A stretch of DNA of 64,000 nt from Telmatactis stephensoni (GCA_029948255.1 JALIZF010001879.1:744001-808000); one strand, 5' to 3'; numbered from the stretch's first letter, positions 11,348 through 23,240 are shown. The notes: generated from the letters alone by a model not told the origin. Numbers and translations are program-made.

Positions 11348-11746
11348 GTATGGAATTCTCAGAGTGTGGATGGAATTCATGATACACTGTTAGTTCCAGT
11401 ACATAATTGATACATTTCCCTATATATTGTCAGGAGAACTGATACCCATCCTCCACAAGGTGTGTCATTTTGCCCCGGTCCTGTTTAGGCTTTTTACAGA
11501 ACTGCATTACGATTACCCGTCACTAGCGCGCGCTTAAAGTTCTTGATTTTTAGGAATACTTGTAGTATGTATTTAGTACAAACGCGAACTGAAGTCGTTT
11601 GAAAGCGAAGGAGACTTGAACGAGTTTAAAAAAATCTGTAGCCCAAATACGGGACATCAAAACTGACGTCACATTTGGCAACCGAAAGCTCTTATAACGG
11701 CACGCGTGCAGTTATAATATATAGCCTTATTTTCTCTATTGCGCAG

Positions 11747-13859
11747 GTGCCGTTGCCTGGATACCAGCTAGTTCCAGTCCTCCAAAGCTCGAGAAAGTGT
11801 CACTCTCTCGTGGGGCGCAGCTTTTGCTAACGGGCAATAATTCACAGCTGAATGTTAAGCATGTGGCTAACGATGGTACCGGTCATTTATATGTTCCCTC
11901 TGACGTACGTTTGAAAGTTGACAGTATACTGTCACCTTGTACAAAGATCTTTAGTGGTGGTGAGCTTATACTTACTAAAGGTTCCTCGACGATTTATCTT
12001 GAAAGAACTATCTCAATGTATGGCAAGCTAACACTAGTCAATAGCCCAACAATTTCTTTTGGTAGACACGGGGGTACCTTTACAATGCACGCAGGATCTT
12101 CCCCTTCGAAGTTGGAGTTTCACGATTTCTTTATTGAAGTCAACGCTGAGGTGGTACTTAAGAACTATGCCAGCGTCCCATCTAGATGTCGCTGGGAGCT
12201 TCTCGCAAACCAAATTGTTTCCAAAGATGGAACAAAAATTACGGTAGAGTGTCATCTTGAGCTCACTGGTGACCGACTCGTGCTTGGGAAAGGTTCACAG
12301 TTCACAATTAATGACAAAAATTTGGTATCCAACTTTTCCTTAAATAGTATGGACATCAATGGTGCTTTTCTTCCGGGAATTGCATCTGTTGGTGTTGGGC
12401 TTCAATCAGTTGTCATCCAAGAATATGGGTCACTTGCGACTACGACCGTACGATCCTTTCCGTGTTAATAGCCTGACTGTCATGGGTAACTTGTTGTTTG
12501 ATACTGATGTTTTCATCCAGGGTCGTTTACCTGCTGTTTCAAGCAATATCAATGTAGGTCCTAAGGGAAGGCTTGAGCTTACAATCACATCTTTACCTTC
12601 AATGTCTTCCAATTCTTCAATTCTCAATGGAACGTCCATCATCCACGCCCAAGACGCCAATATCGCTGGGCAGCTCCTTGCTAAGAAACTACGTATCGAT
12701 CCCGGATGGAAATCCCTGACCATAGAAGACACTGGGAAGTTTTCGTTTGATCCTGTAAATTCCCTTCTCGTTTGACCAGATATTCATCAATGGAAGTCTC
12801 ACTGCTCTGAGTGCCTTGCATCTGAAGGGGCTTTCTCAAAATGTCATCCCACATTTGAAGGTTGGAACTGCTGGTTTTGTTAGCATCCAGTCAGCTTCAG
12901 AAACATCTGTTATTCACGCCAATGAGGTTACCATTGCAGGAAAGGTTTTTGCTAACAGACTTAGCATCGATCCAGGATGGAAGACCTTAACTGTCGAGAG
13001 TACTGGAATTTTGGAATTTCATCCTGTCAACTCCTTTGCCATAGATACAGCAGAAATCAAAGGAAAATTTACCTCTCTGAGAGCTATAAGTCTAAAAGGT
13101 CTATCTCAGAATAAAATGTCTCACCTACGAGTTGGATCAACTGGTGTTGTGAGTATCCCGTCGAAGGATGTAACAACAATATTATCTGACGTCGTTCAAA
13201 TAGAAGGAGTTGTCAGAATCGGTCATCTGGATATAGGGCTTGGCTGGACAAAGCTAAGTGTTGTTGGTATCCAATCGCAATTTCATTTTGAAACCAATTC
13301 GTCGTTTAATATCGATAGCGTTCAAGTAAGTGGTCTTCTAGAAACCAACACTGCTTTTGGACCTTCCATTCCTTTTACGTCTATAAATTTTATGGTTCTC
13401 TCTGGTGGCAAAGTCAGTATTCACCACAAGGGTACCCCTATTGGACCTAACCAAGGCGCTTTAAACACCACCCTCTTTGTAGAAACTTTAGAGGTCAACG
13501 GTCTCTTCCAAGCAGGTTCTCTTTCTGTTAATGCATCACTAAATGTCCTCGTTGGATCTTCGGGTCAAATTTCTGTCAGTGGAGGAGGGTTTGCCGGTGG
13601 GCAAGGCCCAGGTGCAGGGACTCCCGCTAGTACAGGAGGATCTGGAGCGAGTCATGGTGGCAGAGGTGGGAGAGGTAGTGGGACAAGAGCCTTGAAGCTG
13701 CCTTACGGTGATATCTTTACTATTGGATCATGGGGTAGTGGAGGAGGGCATGGGAGCACTGCGGACAGTGGTGGACGAGGGGGTGGAAGAATGCAGTTGA
13801 TAGTTAAGGAGACACTTCAAGTCGATGGGGAAATCCACATGAACGGAGAACCAGGAAAG
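11747..13859 (+). CDS. Exon 8: second half of unit 1, extra sub-repeats, start of unit 2 (two frame breaks)
   Basis: Begins GAVAWIPAS, then a degenerate signature (NDGTGHLYV). It continues with a region unique to this unit, about three tandem copies of a 90-residue beta-rich sub-repeat (HLKVGTAG, IHANEV, IDPGWKTLTVE, FHPVNSF). It ends with the unit 2 glycine-rich start (GASHGGRGGRG, LPYGDIF, GSGGGHG). The frame shifts after GGG at 12427-12429 and after CCC at 12762-12764. Dropping one base at each restores continuity (YGHLRLRP; PVNSFSFDQ). Phase 1 in, 0 out. Confidence 0.85.
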
Positions 13860-14057
13860 GTACTGAAATTGTAGTTTTCCCCCCAATTGTATATTTATGT
13901 AAATCGCTAGAGCTATAGACCAGTCTAGGTACTGCGTGTGCTAGTGTTTCTGGCAGCGTGATCCCCTTTTAGGATGCAGGTTCAACACTTTATTGTTTGA
14001 ACAAAAAATAACTTTATTATTGTTCACTAGTATTTTTATTTAATTTATCCATTTCAG

Positions 14058-14394
14058 TCCAGTAACGCTGGAGGGGGTAGCGGAGGTTCACTTTGGGCCC
14101 AAACGAAGTCTTTTAAAGGATCTGGTAAAATCAAAGCCATTGGAGGAGACGGAAACGGCAACGGTGGAGGAGGAGCCGGTGGACGCATCAATTGTCTATT
14201 ACGTCACAGGTGGTTTCCAGTAGTAACGATACTATAGCCAATGGTGGAAAGAAGCTCCCATGAAAATGGAGGGCCTGGAATTGTTTACCTTGAAGGAACT
14301 CAGCCAATCATTAAGAACCTGCGAGTGGATAACAAAGGTCTAAAGGCTATAGTATCGCAAGATTATGGCAATTATCAAGCTTTTATATTTAGCG
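14058..14394 (+). CDS. Exon 9: unit 2 glycine-rich segment with three frame breaks
   Basis: Encodes GGGSGGSLWAQT, then GGGGAGGRI, VYYVTGGF, SSNDTIANGGKK and ENGGPGIVYLEGT, but in changing frames. Each step is explained by one extra base: in AATT at 14190-14193, CC at 14217-14218 and CCC at 14257-14259. Three shifts within about 70 bases make this the most damaged exon of the model. Donor GGTAAGC at 14395, phase 1. Confidence 0.8.
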
Positions 14395-14867
14395 GTAAGC
14401 CACTTATACGGTAGCAAACTGTTGAAGTTTGTTTTTTATTGGTTAAATTTTTGCGTACCTCTGTGAGGACTGGAACTAAGTTAAGATTTTTGCACCTTCA
14501 TTGATAAGATAATAGAATTATCAGACACCTACCAAGATACAAATCTTCTTGATCGTTTTATATTCAGAAATTCACAATTGCTGATTTGCAAGTCATTTCA
14601 CGGCAGTGCCATCTTGGATGTTCAATAGAGGCGTTTCACCATCACGTGACAGCAGCCATGTTGGATGACAGAAAAAGGAAATCTGTTTTTCTAGAGTATT
14701 GGGATTCTTTCTAATGTAAAATGATTTTATTGTTAGAAATGGCTGTTTTCACGTGATCGTGAGAGATATTCAGTATTTTCGTTGGCTAATCCAGTGTAGT
14801 GCACTCGTTAGTTTCCATTTGCCGTTATTAATTATTATTAATTGCTGTTTTGTGACTATGGCTTCAG

Positions 14868-15273
14868 GTGCGGTTGCTTATCTTAACCCACCAAAAGACG
14901 GCTTAGAGTACGACTTCACACACATCGAAATGTACGGCGCGTCGCACTTGGTTTTCCCGCGCTTGAACACCCACGTCAAAGTACATACCATATATGGTGA
15001 TGACTCTAGTTACATCCACGTGGCACCTCAAACAACTCTCACTATGACGGCAACATCTGAATACAGACGCATCAATGTCACTTGGGCTCCCTTTGTCTAC
15101 AAGGATGCTACATTAGTGTTGCCCAATGGTACTGTAGAATTCCGTCGTGCCGAGAGTCTCGAGTACCCAGGGCTCACCCGAGGTTCCCACGTGTCTATAT
15201 GGGGGAGACTAGTTGGTGACAAAGCTCATTTGATGGTGGGGTTCGGCGGGACTGTGAGCTTTGAGACTTCAAG
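14868..15273 (+). CDS. Exon 10: beta-rich half of unit 2
   Basis: Starts GAVAYLNPP, then THIEMYGASHLVF (the EELQIYGGAHLAI position) and YGDDSSYIHVAPQ. The last is a degenerate copy of the GDRTG-H-G-Q signature. Open throughout; phase 1 in and 2 out. The flanking intron 9 contains short CACGTGACAGCAGCCAT-like dispersed sequence. Confidence 0.88.
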
Positions 15274-15591
15274 GTAGGGTTTAATTTTCAAACAATAATA
15301 TGTCAAATCTTTGTTGACTTCCACATTCAATTCATTCATTGACCATCCTATTTGAATTGTTTTTGTCTGGGCCTCTTTTGAAGTATTGACATTACATTGT
15401 CACTCTGATTCCGCAATTTGTAACTCCCTCGGATCATCATTACGCATTCTTGGGGGCCCTCCCCCGATGCCCTGGTATCCACATTAGTTGACGTCATTTG
15501 TGCATCTATTAGAGTACAGACGCACAGAAAATGTAATCTATTTGTCAAATTGAACAGTCAACATAGTCTCGTATTTCCATTGTATTTATAG

Positions 15592-15845
15592 TCCTCGTTC
15601 GCTGAAGTTTGTTGGTATCACAATCCAAAAAAATGGTCGGTTGGTCCTTAACAGCGCACAATCCAACGAATCTGATCAATGGACGATTGATGTCGTGAAG
15701 GATTATGGTCCTGTTGGCCGTGAAGGCATGGTAACGATTGAAGGAGAGGGACGAATGGAAGCTCGTTCTCTGTTTCTCAAAGCAATATCACTTGTTGTGG
15801 ACCCTTTTGGAGTATTGTTGCTTGATGGTCAAGGAGAACCTGCAG
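15592..15845 (+). CDS. Exon 11: end of unit 2
   Basis: Reads VGITIQKNGRLVL, MVTIEGEGRMEA and VDPFGVLLLDGQGEP, the usual C-terminal strands before the next glycine-rich block. Phase 2 in, phase 1 out. The 845-base intron that follows holds the foldback element at 16126-16402. Confidence 0.85.
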
Positions 15846-16125
15846 GTAAAAATGATAATATTAAATACTGCCATAGAAACATTTAACAATCGTGACGCCC
15901 CGTGACGTGAGATGAACAATATGTCACGTTCGTTTATTGCGTGACCACCGTGACAACATCGCGATGCAGCATTTAGGACGCCATTTCACCTTATTAACAT
16001 TCTCTTTAGAAAGTCGGGGACTCAAAGGGTTATCTTAACTTGGTTATTCGTTGAGAAAGTGCAACGAACTGTCTATGGTCATTGCAGCGCGGGCGCCGTC
16101 TTCTTTCCATCGCGTTGCGTTTCCT

Positions 16126-16402
16126 CAAGAGACCATAATACTAAGAGAGCGAAACTCAGTATTGATGTCTGTGCGATGTTCGTGGCGCCTAAGGCTATTT
16201 TTAGTAATTTCGCCATCGCGCGCAAGGCACTTAAACAATAGAATTCAAACGGTCCCGTCCGCGCGCACGTCAAAAATCAAATTCTATTGGTTGAGGGCCT
16301 TGCGCGCGCGATGGCGAAGTTACTAAAAATAGCCTTAGTCGCCGAGAACATCGCACAGACATCAATACTGAATTTCGCTCTCTTAGTATTATGGTCTCTT
16401 GG
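16126..16402. repeat. Foldback element with arms of about 100 bases
   Basis: Left arm CAAGAGACCATAATACTAAG... and right arm ...CTTAGTATTATGGTCTCTTGG are near-perfect reverse complements over about 100 bases, around a short GC-rich centre. A diverged second copy is at 43807-44100. No coding capacity, so a non-autonomous mobile element is likely. Confidence 0.85.
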
Positions 16403-16690
16403 TTTCCTGTAACCTTGGTTCTCTTCTTTTGGAGGGGAAGGGAGGAGAGGGAAGAGGATAGGGGATCACAGAATAAAGCGAGAAGGGATGATAATATTCC
16501 CACACGTTTCCCCTAAAAGAGCCGTTGAGAGAGCTATGAAGGCTGGTCGTGACAATTTTGACAAGTGGATTATATTTATTGCAAATTGAGTGAAAGGTTC
16601 TTACTGGTGTCATTACCAGAGCTACGTATCACTGTCTCAATTACACATTGTAAACTATTTCTCAATTACGCATTGTAAACCTATTTCTAG

Positions 16691-16909
16691 GCGTAGGCCA
16701 AGGTGCTGGTACCGGTTCTGTCGACGGTTCTGGGGCTGGTTATGGTGGTCGTGGTGGCAGCGGTGTATCTACGCAACGAACCGGCTCTCCATACGGGGAT
16801 TTCAAGCTACCACGAGTGTTTGGTAGTGGAGGAGGAGGCCCCGGAGCAAAGGGAGGTGCTGGTGGTGGATTTCTGCATCTTGATATGTCTAAAGTTCTTA
16901 TTGTTGAAG
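16691..16909 (+). CDS. Exon 12: glycine-rich start of unit 3
   Basis: Encodes VGQGAGTGSVDGSG, GAGYGGRGGSG, SPYGDF, FGSGGGGPG and GGAGGGFLHL, all canonical glycine-rich motifs. Phase 1 in and 1 out. Confidence 0.9.
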
Positions 16910-16944
16910 GTAATGGCCTTACTTTAGGAGATATCCTCGAACAA

Positions 16945-17070
16945 GCGAACGAATGAACGAACGAACGAACGAACGAACGAACGAACGAACGAACGAACGA
17001 ACGAACGAACGAACGAACGAACGAACGAACGAACGAACGAACGAACGAACGAACGAACGAACGAACGAAG
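16945..17070. repeat. (ACGA)n microsatellite
   Basis: About 30 near-perfect ACGA tetranucleotides in intron 12, starting 35 bases after exon 12, followed by degenerating GAATGA-type sequence to about 17240. Confidence 0.97.
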
Positions 17071-17495
17071 AAGTTACTCTTTGTTAAAATTGATTATAGA
17101 AAAGAGAAACATGGAAGGAAAGAAAAAACTAACCAACCATCCAACCAAAGAACAATTGAATGAAACAAAAGGATGAATGAGTGAAATAAAAGACTGAATG
17201 AATAAACGATTAAAAGATTGAATGAATATATGAACGAAAAATTGTGTTTATGTCAAAAGTAACCAGTTGATTATTTCTACTCCGTGAAAACAGGGGCTCT
17301 AGTGCTTCGTTTCGCCATCAGATTTAAAGGACTCGGTTTCTCAGGGTGCTATATATTCAGAGCCAAGTTAGCTTATTTCAAAAACATTGCCATATATAAT
17401 TTCTACATTGCATTATATCTGTCTTGCGTTACGATGAGCCATACAGGTGACTACTATTTCAGACCAACAACATTCATATAGCGCTTATGTCTTAG

Positions 17496-17758
17496 GTACA
17501 ATCACCTCAAATGGTCAAGTTGGACAAGCAGGCAGCACAGGGGGTGGTAGTGGAGGCAGTATTCTCATACACACTCATGCCCTGGAGGGGTCGGGAGTAA
17601 TAGCCGTTAATGGTGGTAATGGTAATGGTAACGGTGGGGGTGGGGGTGGTGGACGTATGGCTATTTACTGGAAAGATCGTGAATGGTGGTTTGGAAACCT
17701 TAATTCAATTGGAGGAAGTGGTTCAAGGGATGGTGGTCCTGGAACAGTCTATTTAGAG
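17496..17758 (+). CDS. Exon 13: unit 3 glycine-rich second part
   Basis: TITSNGQVGQAG, GGGSGGSILIHT, VNGGNGNGNGGGG, GGGRMAIYW and GGPGTVYLE. Acceptor CTTAG, donor GAG|GTAATG, phase 1 in and 0 out. The next intron contains a TGACGTCACGGCAGCCAT-like dispersed repeat near 17800 and a short (CG)n run near 18187. Confidence 0.9.
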
Positions 17759-18440
17759 GTAATGAGCAACTTCATAAACAGTTGCTTCGGGTTGCGTGTG
17801 ACGTCACGGCAGCCATCTTGGATGAACTTCAACAAAAGGTTTCTCATTAGTGTCTGTTCTTTGTTCATCCAACATGGCTACTGCCTCTTTATCTTTTGAT
17901 TCCCAAGGAAATGATTGAAAACCATCAATAATTCCGATGGTAGAGGAGGGAGTGGGGAGGGGAGGGTGATGATTTTATTTCACACGCCGGAAAAAAAGTC
18001 ATTTTGTAAGCTTTTCGAGATCTAAATTGCTGCCTCTCACTGGGTTGAAAATGACTCCACGTAAAGTATATTTCACGCGAAATAAATTCATAAATATATG
18101 CTTCTTGAATATTTAATTGATGACTTTGTTAAATCAAAACTTTACGTTATTGTTATTTCACGTTAATAAATGAAGAAATAGAAAACGCGCGCGCGCGCGC
18201 GTGCTGTGTGCAGATTTAGAGTTTGCAGTATACGCGTCCATCGGCCAATGAGAGCGCGCGTTATATGATGGTTATTCTATAACGTTAGCTATTATGCACA
18301 AGTGCATGATGGGGACATAAGCTACGATTTTGTCCATACTTTTTAAATGTGAAAGTCACGACCAGACCACAGATCGGCCTCTATCTATTGAGTTCAAGGA
18401 AACTTTCTACTGGTCTTATCTTATGTTCCTCTTAATGCAG

Positions 18441-18643
18441 GACACTCACGTTGGAATCAACAACAGAACGCTCATCTTTGACAACCGTAACCTCGCCCCA
18501 GCTTCAGCGGAGATATCCAATTATTCGGCCTATGAGCTCGACAGTGGTAGGGCGTGGTTGTTACCTATTGGGAAGGAGTACGAATTAGAGGAGGTACATC
18601 TCCTACGAGGGGCACATCTTGCATTGCATCCCAGTATAACAAG
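18441..18643 (+). CDS. Exon 14: unit 3 beta-rich start
   Basis: NNRTLIFDN, SGRAWLLPI and EEVHLLRGAHLAL align with the consensus RTLxIDN / AWLLPE / EELQIYGGAHLAI. Phase 0 in and 2 out. Confidence 0.9.
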
Positions 18644-18740
18644 GTACACAAATATACACTGTGATTGCACTTAAATAGTGACATTAGCCAAAGCAGACGC
18701 ACGACTCTGCATGCTTGTATAGTTGATTGAATGACATATA

Positions 18741-18982
18741 GACGATTTTCAAAAATGGCGGCTCATTGTTCATGAGAACGAGGCCAGAAAGGCCTCTAAA
18801 ATAATCATGGCATCAAATGAGTCTAAGTCTATCCTGTAAAATGCACAGAAAATAGTTATTTCAAAAGGAAGAGGAACACATCATCTTTGATAAAAATAGA
18901 AGTTTCGCCACGCTTATTTTCTGGTAACAAGGCCTTTGTGGCCTCGTTCTCATGTACTAGGCCGCCATTTTTGAAAGTCGTC
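18741..18982. repeat. MITE-like foldback element in intron 14
   Basis: Ends are inverted: GACGATTTTCAAAAATGGCG on the left and CGCCATTTTTGAAAGTCGTC on the right. Inner inverted GAGAACGAGGCC / GGCCTCGTTCTC extends the arms to about 45 bases. No open frame. Confidence 0.8.
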
Positions 18983-19174
18983 AATGAGTCCGGATAATCA
19001 GAGTTAAATTCTTAGACCCATTTTCAGCATCGACACTATTTGTTAGATTATAGGGCCTGCTAAGTGGCAGTCGTTTTGACACACCCTTAAGATAAACAGA
19101 GAATTAAATCTGCGTATTTTGTGTTGCTCCTGTCTATATTCTTAGTGAAGGTAAAGCCTGGGAGTTTGTTCCCA

Positions 19175-19274
19175 GGAAAGGAAAGGAAGTGAGAGAGAAA
19201 TGGGGAGGGGGGAAGGAAGTGAGAGAGAAATGAGGAGGGGGAAGGAAGGGAGAGAGAAAGGGGGAGGGGGGGTG
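19175..19274. repeat. Purine-rich tandem repeat
   Basis: About three copies of a 33-base unit containing GGAAGTGAGAGAGAAATG and runs of G. It lies in intron 14, about 120 bases before exon 15. Confidence 0.7.
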
Positions 19275-19393
19275 CGCATCGTCGACCTGGAGCTGTCGAA
19301 GACTGTTAAAGTTACCGGCATTAAATTATAATGTTGCTCTCCCCTTACCCATTATAGCATTAAAGTCACTTACGTTATTTTACTTTACTTTAG

Positions 19394-19582
19394 GCCGCAT
19401 GGATTAAAAGTGTACAAGTTTGTTGGTGACCGTACAGGTGTTCTTCACGTTGGACCAAATCAAGTCCTTGCTGGCCAGTTCGCTGACCACGAGAAGTTCG
19501 AAGTCAACGTGTATGTACACAAGACAGGACATTTACACCTACCACCGTCATTTACTTGCTTTGGGATACAGATTACCAACAG
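19394..19582 (+). CDS. Exon 15: GDRTG signature of unit 3
   Basis: Encodes FVGDRTGVLHVGPNQVL and VYVHKTGHLHLPP, the signature and following LGLAP-like strand. Phase 2 in and 2 out. Confidence 0.9.
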
Positions 19583-21245
19583 GTTGGTCTTCAGTGAATA
19601 ATGGACTCTCTAGGTTCATTGTCTCTCACTCAGCTAGTCTCAAGTTTATTAGTCGTATCATGACTATTACGAACTAACGACATAAAATATCGACGATAAC
19701 CTTTACGGCCTTCGAAATGAATCATAGTTGCTAACCGTGTAAAAGGCAATTGCTTCTTTAAAAAGTACCTTTATTCATCGACCATCATTACGCTGTTCTT
19801 TTGGTGTTTCTTTTATTAGGGTTATTGCTTGGCCTACCTTACAAATGTAAATGAAAAAATCTAGCGCTACGGCTAATTTTTTCTTTGAGTGTCCCACGGA
19901 AAAGAAAACAAGAGTTATCCCTAGAGCTAGGGCTACCTTCATTTAAATGGGATCTTAGTGGGTTTGGGAGAGGAGGGGGAGAGGAGGGGGAGGGGGAGGG
20001 AAACATAAAAAGATATTTGCCTGTTTACATCTAACACGTATCATGCCTCTAACGAGCAAGAACGGCTTAACAATGCGTTGATTTCTAGTGCGCGGCTGTC
20101 TTTGTAGAAGCGGGAGATTCTTGGTCTATCGGACATACAGAATACGGCCTAGGGGGTTATTGTTAAAGTAAAAGGGCGTGTTGACCTTTACCTCTATATT
20201 TTCCTACCTTTGATATATTTAGAAATTGAAATACAATTATTTATGCGTTGCGCCGGAGAGTGATTAACAAAGCGTAACAAGCGCAATTATAATTATCTTT
20301 GCGGGGCGCCAGAGATTGATTAACAAAGCGTAACCATGGCAATTACAATTATCTATGCGGGGTGTCAGAGATTAATTAACAAAGCTTGACAAACGTGATA
20401 CAAATCTCTGTCACCCATGCAGATAGTCTGAATTTCAGGCTTTATAAAAGGGGGGATGGGGAATTAGAGTGTTAATTGTTCTCTCTCTCTCCCTTCCCTC
20501 GAGGGCCTGAAATTGAGGCTACAATACTGGACATAAATGTTAATGACATTAGAAATGTATGACATTGTTATGTCCAATTGAAATTGAAGGCTCTCAAACC
20601 ACGATTCTGTAAAGTTGCTGCCCCGCGGAACAATGTTGCAGGCGGACTCAAGTATCATGGCCCTCGGACGTACAACATTGTGCAAGGGGGGGGGGGGAGA
20701 TTTTGGTACCCAATGTAGGGTGACGTACGCATTTCTTTCAAAACCACAAAATTCTTAACCCTTTTTGTCCTAGATTGTAGCTGCGATGGGGGTTGTGTTT
20801 CCGGTAACTGCGAATGGATAGAGGAGGGACCAGAGGTTCTTTTCTTGGTTTCTCAACCTTAATAACCAATACACCGATCCCGCCAACAATACCTTCACAG
20901 ATGAAAGCGTAACGAATTACCTAATGAATATGGAAGGTCTCTCGATTTCGGCTGAAATTTTAAACATTTATTGGCTTTATTGACATTTATTGACATTTTT
21001 TTCAATGTTTTCTCAGGATACATAATATAAAACTAAAACCGTATACAAAATTTTGTTTCGATGCGCTATATTTCGATAAACGTTTTGGCTTGTCCGACGC
21101 AACAAAAGTAACTATGGATGGCGGGATTGGTGGATTGGGCTTAGTTCTGCCAGGAACTTTTGAAAGCATAGAGATGCTCCACCACCGCGACAAGGGTAAA
21201 GCTCGCGGTAGTGAAATATCCTTATGCTTATGTTCAATTTTTTAG
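19583..21245 (+). other. Intron 15 (1.66 kb)
   Basis: Non-coding. It contains the 56-base tandem at 20244-20410, G-rich runs near 19970 and 20685, and otherwise nothing I recognise. Confidence 0.5.
20244..20410. repeat. 56-bp tandem repeat, about 2.5 copies
   Basis: Copies begin near 20244, 20300 and 20356 and share TGCGGGGCGCCAGAG and TTAACAAAGC. Copies differ at several sites. Confidence 0.75.
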
Positions 21246-21545
21246 GGGCCACCTCATGTTAGATCACATGACAGTTTCACAAGGCTGCCGACTATACCTT
21301 GGACTTACTGGAACCACTAAGCTTGCAAACAACGCGGGTGTCTTCCAGTTCCATTCTCTCACCGTTGCAGACGGAGGAGAGGTTACCTCAGCTTCAGATG
21401 TGGACGACAAGACGCTAAGCATGGTGATCGGGGACGTTAAGATACAAGGAGGCGGTGATTTCCATATGAAACGATTGTCATTTGAGGTTGGGAATTTAAC
21501 GATTGATGACCTTGGTAAATTACGAACGGATTTCCACGATGCGAA
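21246..21545 (+). CDS. Exon 16: end of unit 3
   Basis: GHLMLDHMTVSQG, RLYLGLTGT, FQFHSLTVADGGEV, IQGGGDF and NLTIDDLGKL fit the consensus C-terminal strands (IxNxTxHHGG, FxFDTVRVQD, VEGGG, ENITIDDGG). Phase 2 in and 2 out. Confidence 0.88.
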
Positions 21546-21592
21546 GTAAGTAAAGAGACTTAAAAGAGCAGTTTTCGTGCCCTGTCTCAGTA

Positions 21593-22016
21593 TTTTGATT
21601 GGTCAACGTTGATGTCTTATCCAATCAAAACGCTGAAACAGTGCACGGCACAAAACGGTACGGCACGGACTTTGTGCATTTTGATTGGTCAACGTTGATG
21701 TCTTATCCAATCAAAACGTTGAAAAACGGCACGGCACAAAACTGCACGGCACTGACTTTGTGCATTTTGATTGGTCAACGTTGATATCTTATCCAATCAA
21801 AACGCTGAAACAGTGCACGGCACAAAACTGCACGGCACGGACTTTGTGCATTTTGATTGGTCAACGTTGATGTCTTATCCAATCAAAACGTTGAAAAACG
21901 GCACGGCACAAAACTGCACGGCACGGACTTTGTGCATTTTGATTGGTCAACGTTGATATCTTATCCAATCAAAACGCTGAAAAACGGCACGGCACAAAAC
22001 GGCACGGCACGGACTT
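21593..22016. repeat. 86-bp tandem repeat, five copies
   Basis: Five copies start every 86 bases from 21593. Each contains an internal inverted repeat, TTTTGATTGG ... CCAATCAAAA, and CACGGCAC words. Copies alternate between two subtypes (GATGTC with GTTGAAAAACGG; GATATC with GCTGAAACAG), giving a 172-base higher-order period. It lies in intron 16, about 50 bases after exon 16. Confidence 0.95.
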
Positions 22017-22233
22017 TTTCTTGGTCATTGTATCTTAAAGAAAGTATATTGTCCCAGCATTCTCTCTCTTATTTTTCTTCCTTTTACGTTTTTAGTCATT
22101 CATTTGCTTATATTTGTTTGTGCACTAGTGTTTTTTTATTTAATTTCTCAACTCTCTCTCCTTGCATCCAATACTGACTAACAATCCTATGGACGTTCCG
22201 CTGTAAACATTATCTATATGTGTCGTCTTTTAG

Positions 22234-22584
22234 GTGCACTGTTGGTCAAGGGGTGTCAGGCTCAGCATCATCGGGGGCTGGACATGGTGGTAACGGTGGA
22301 AGTGGCTACAACCAACCACGTGTTGGCATCGCTTATGGACATCTGTATCAGCCCGGGCACTTTGGCTGTCGTGGTGGAGGAAGCGGTGGAGGCCTGGGCG
22401 GTGGTGTTGTGAATATTACTGTCAAGGGTACCCTTAGGATCGACGGTACATTAAGTGCTAATGGAGCAAGTGCCAGCGCAGTTTTCGGTGGGGGTGGCAG
22501 TGGTGGAAGTATCTATATCACTACAAATATTATTCAGGGATACGGAGTTGTACAAGTCAATGGCGGTCACGGCTATCAAAACAG
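22234..22584 (+). CDS. Exon 17: glycine-rich start of unit 4
   Basis: GQGVSGSASSGAGHGGNGGSG, AYGHLYQPGHFG, GGGSGGGLGGGVVNI, GGGGSGGSIYI and VQVNGGHG. Phase 2 in and 2 out. The donor at 22585 opens the 9.2-kb intron 17. Confidence 0.92.
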
Positions 22585-23112
22585 GTACCAAATTTGTTCA
22601 TTTATATGTAAAGCTAAAGGTGCGGTAATTCGAGCAACAAAATCGTGCAACTTGTCGCGCAACATTGTTGCGTTGCAAGTTGTAGAGCGATGTTGCCCGT
22701 ATTATGGCGGACCGCGCGCCACTTGTCACGCAAAAATTTGCGAAAATTTGTTGCACAAAGTAGAACCACTTCCTACTTTTTGCTACAAGTAGCCACAACC
22801 TGCAACAAATTTCGATTTTTCTTTTGCGCTACAGTATTGCGTGACTAAACGCAATCGGTATAACACAAATAGGGTAGGGTTGTCTAACATAGCTCCTTCG
22901 CTGGCAATACTAACCATTGGAAGGAATTCGCCGTAAGTCGTGTGAAATAGAAATAGAAATAGCTCATACTGTTGTAAAGATACGCTAAAACCGTACAAAG
23001 AATGTTAAGAAGTCTGAATGACAGAGGATTTTGGACATTAAAACCTGGTTTTCTCGAGTGGCGGAAGCAGAAGCGTGAGTAACATACGCAGACTCAGTGT
23101 TGCATTCCGTCG

Positions 23113-23143
23113 GAAACAAACAAACAAACAAACAAACAAAAAA

Positions 23144-23190
<47 letters not shown>

Positions 23191-23240
23191 ATACAAACAA
23201 TACAAACAAAACGAAACAAAACAACAATAACAACAACAAC
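23113..23240. repeat. Compound CAAA/CAGA microsatellite
   Basis: (CAAA)n passes into (CAGA)n and then interrupted CAAAACAA sequence. The Thr/Gln and Cys/Leu-rich frames across it are artefacts. Confidence 0.95.

Noticed and set aside
12360..12480. Mini-intron explaining the frame shift in exon 8
   Set aside because: A GT...TAG stretch of about 45 bases exists but would delete conserved strands; a one-base insertion fits better.
21593..22016. CRISPR-like array
   Set aside because: Units are directly contiguous without unique spacers, and the genome is eukaryotic.
21599..22177. Four similar 61-106 residue frames spaced by 86 bases
   Set aside because: They are the same frame of the 86-bp tandem repeat, not a gene family.
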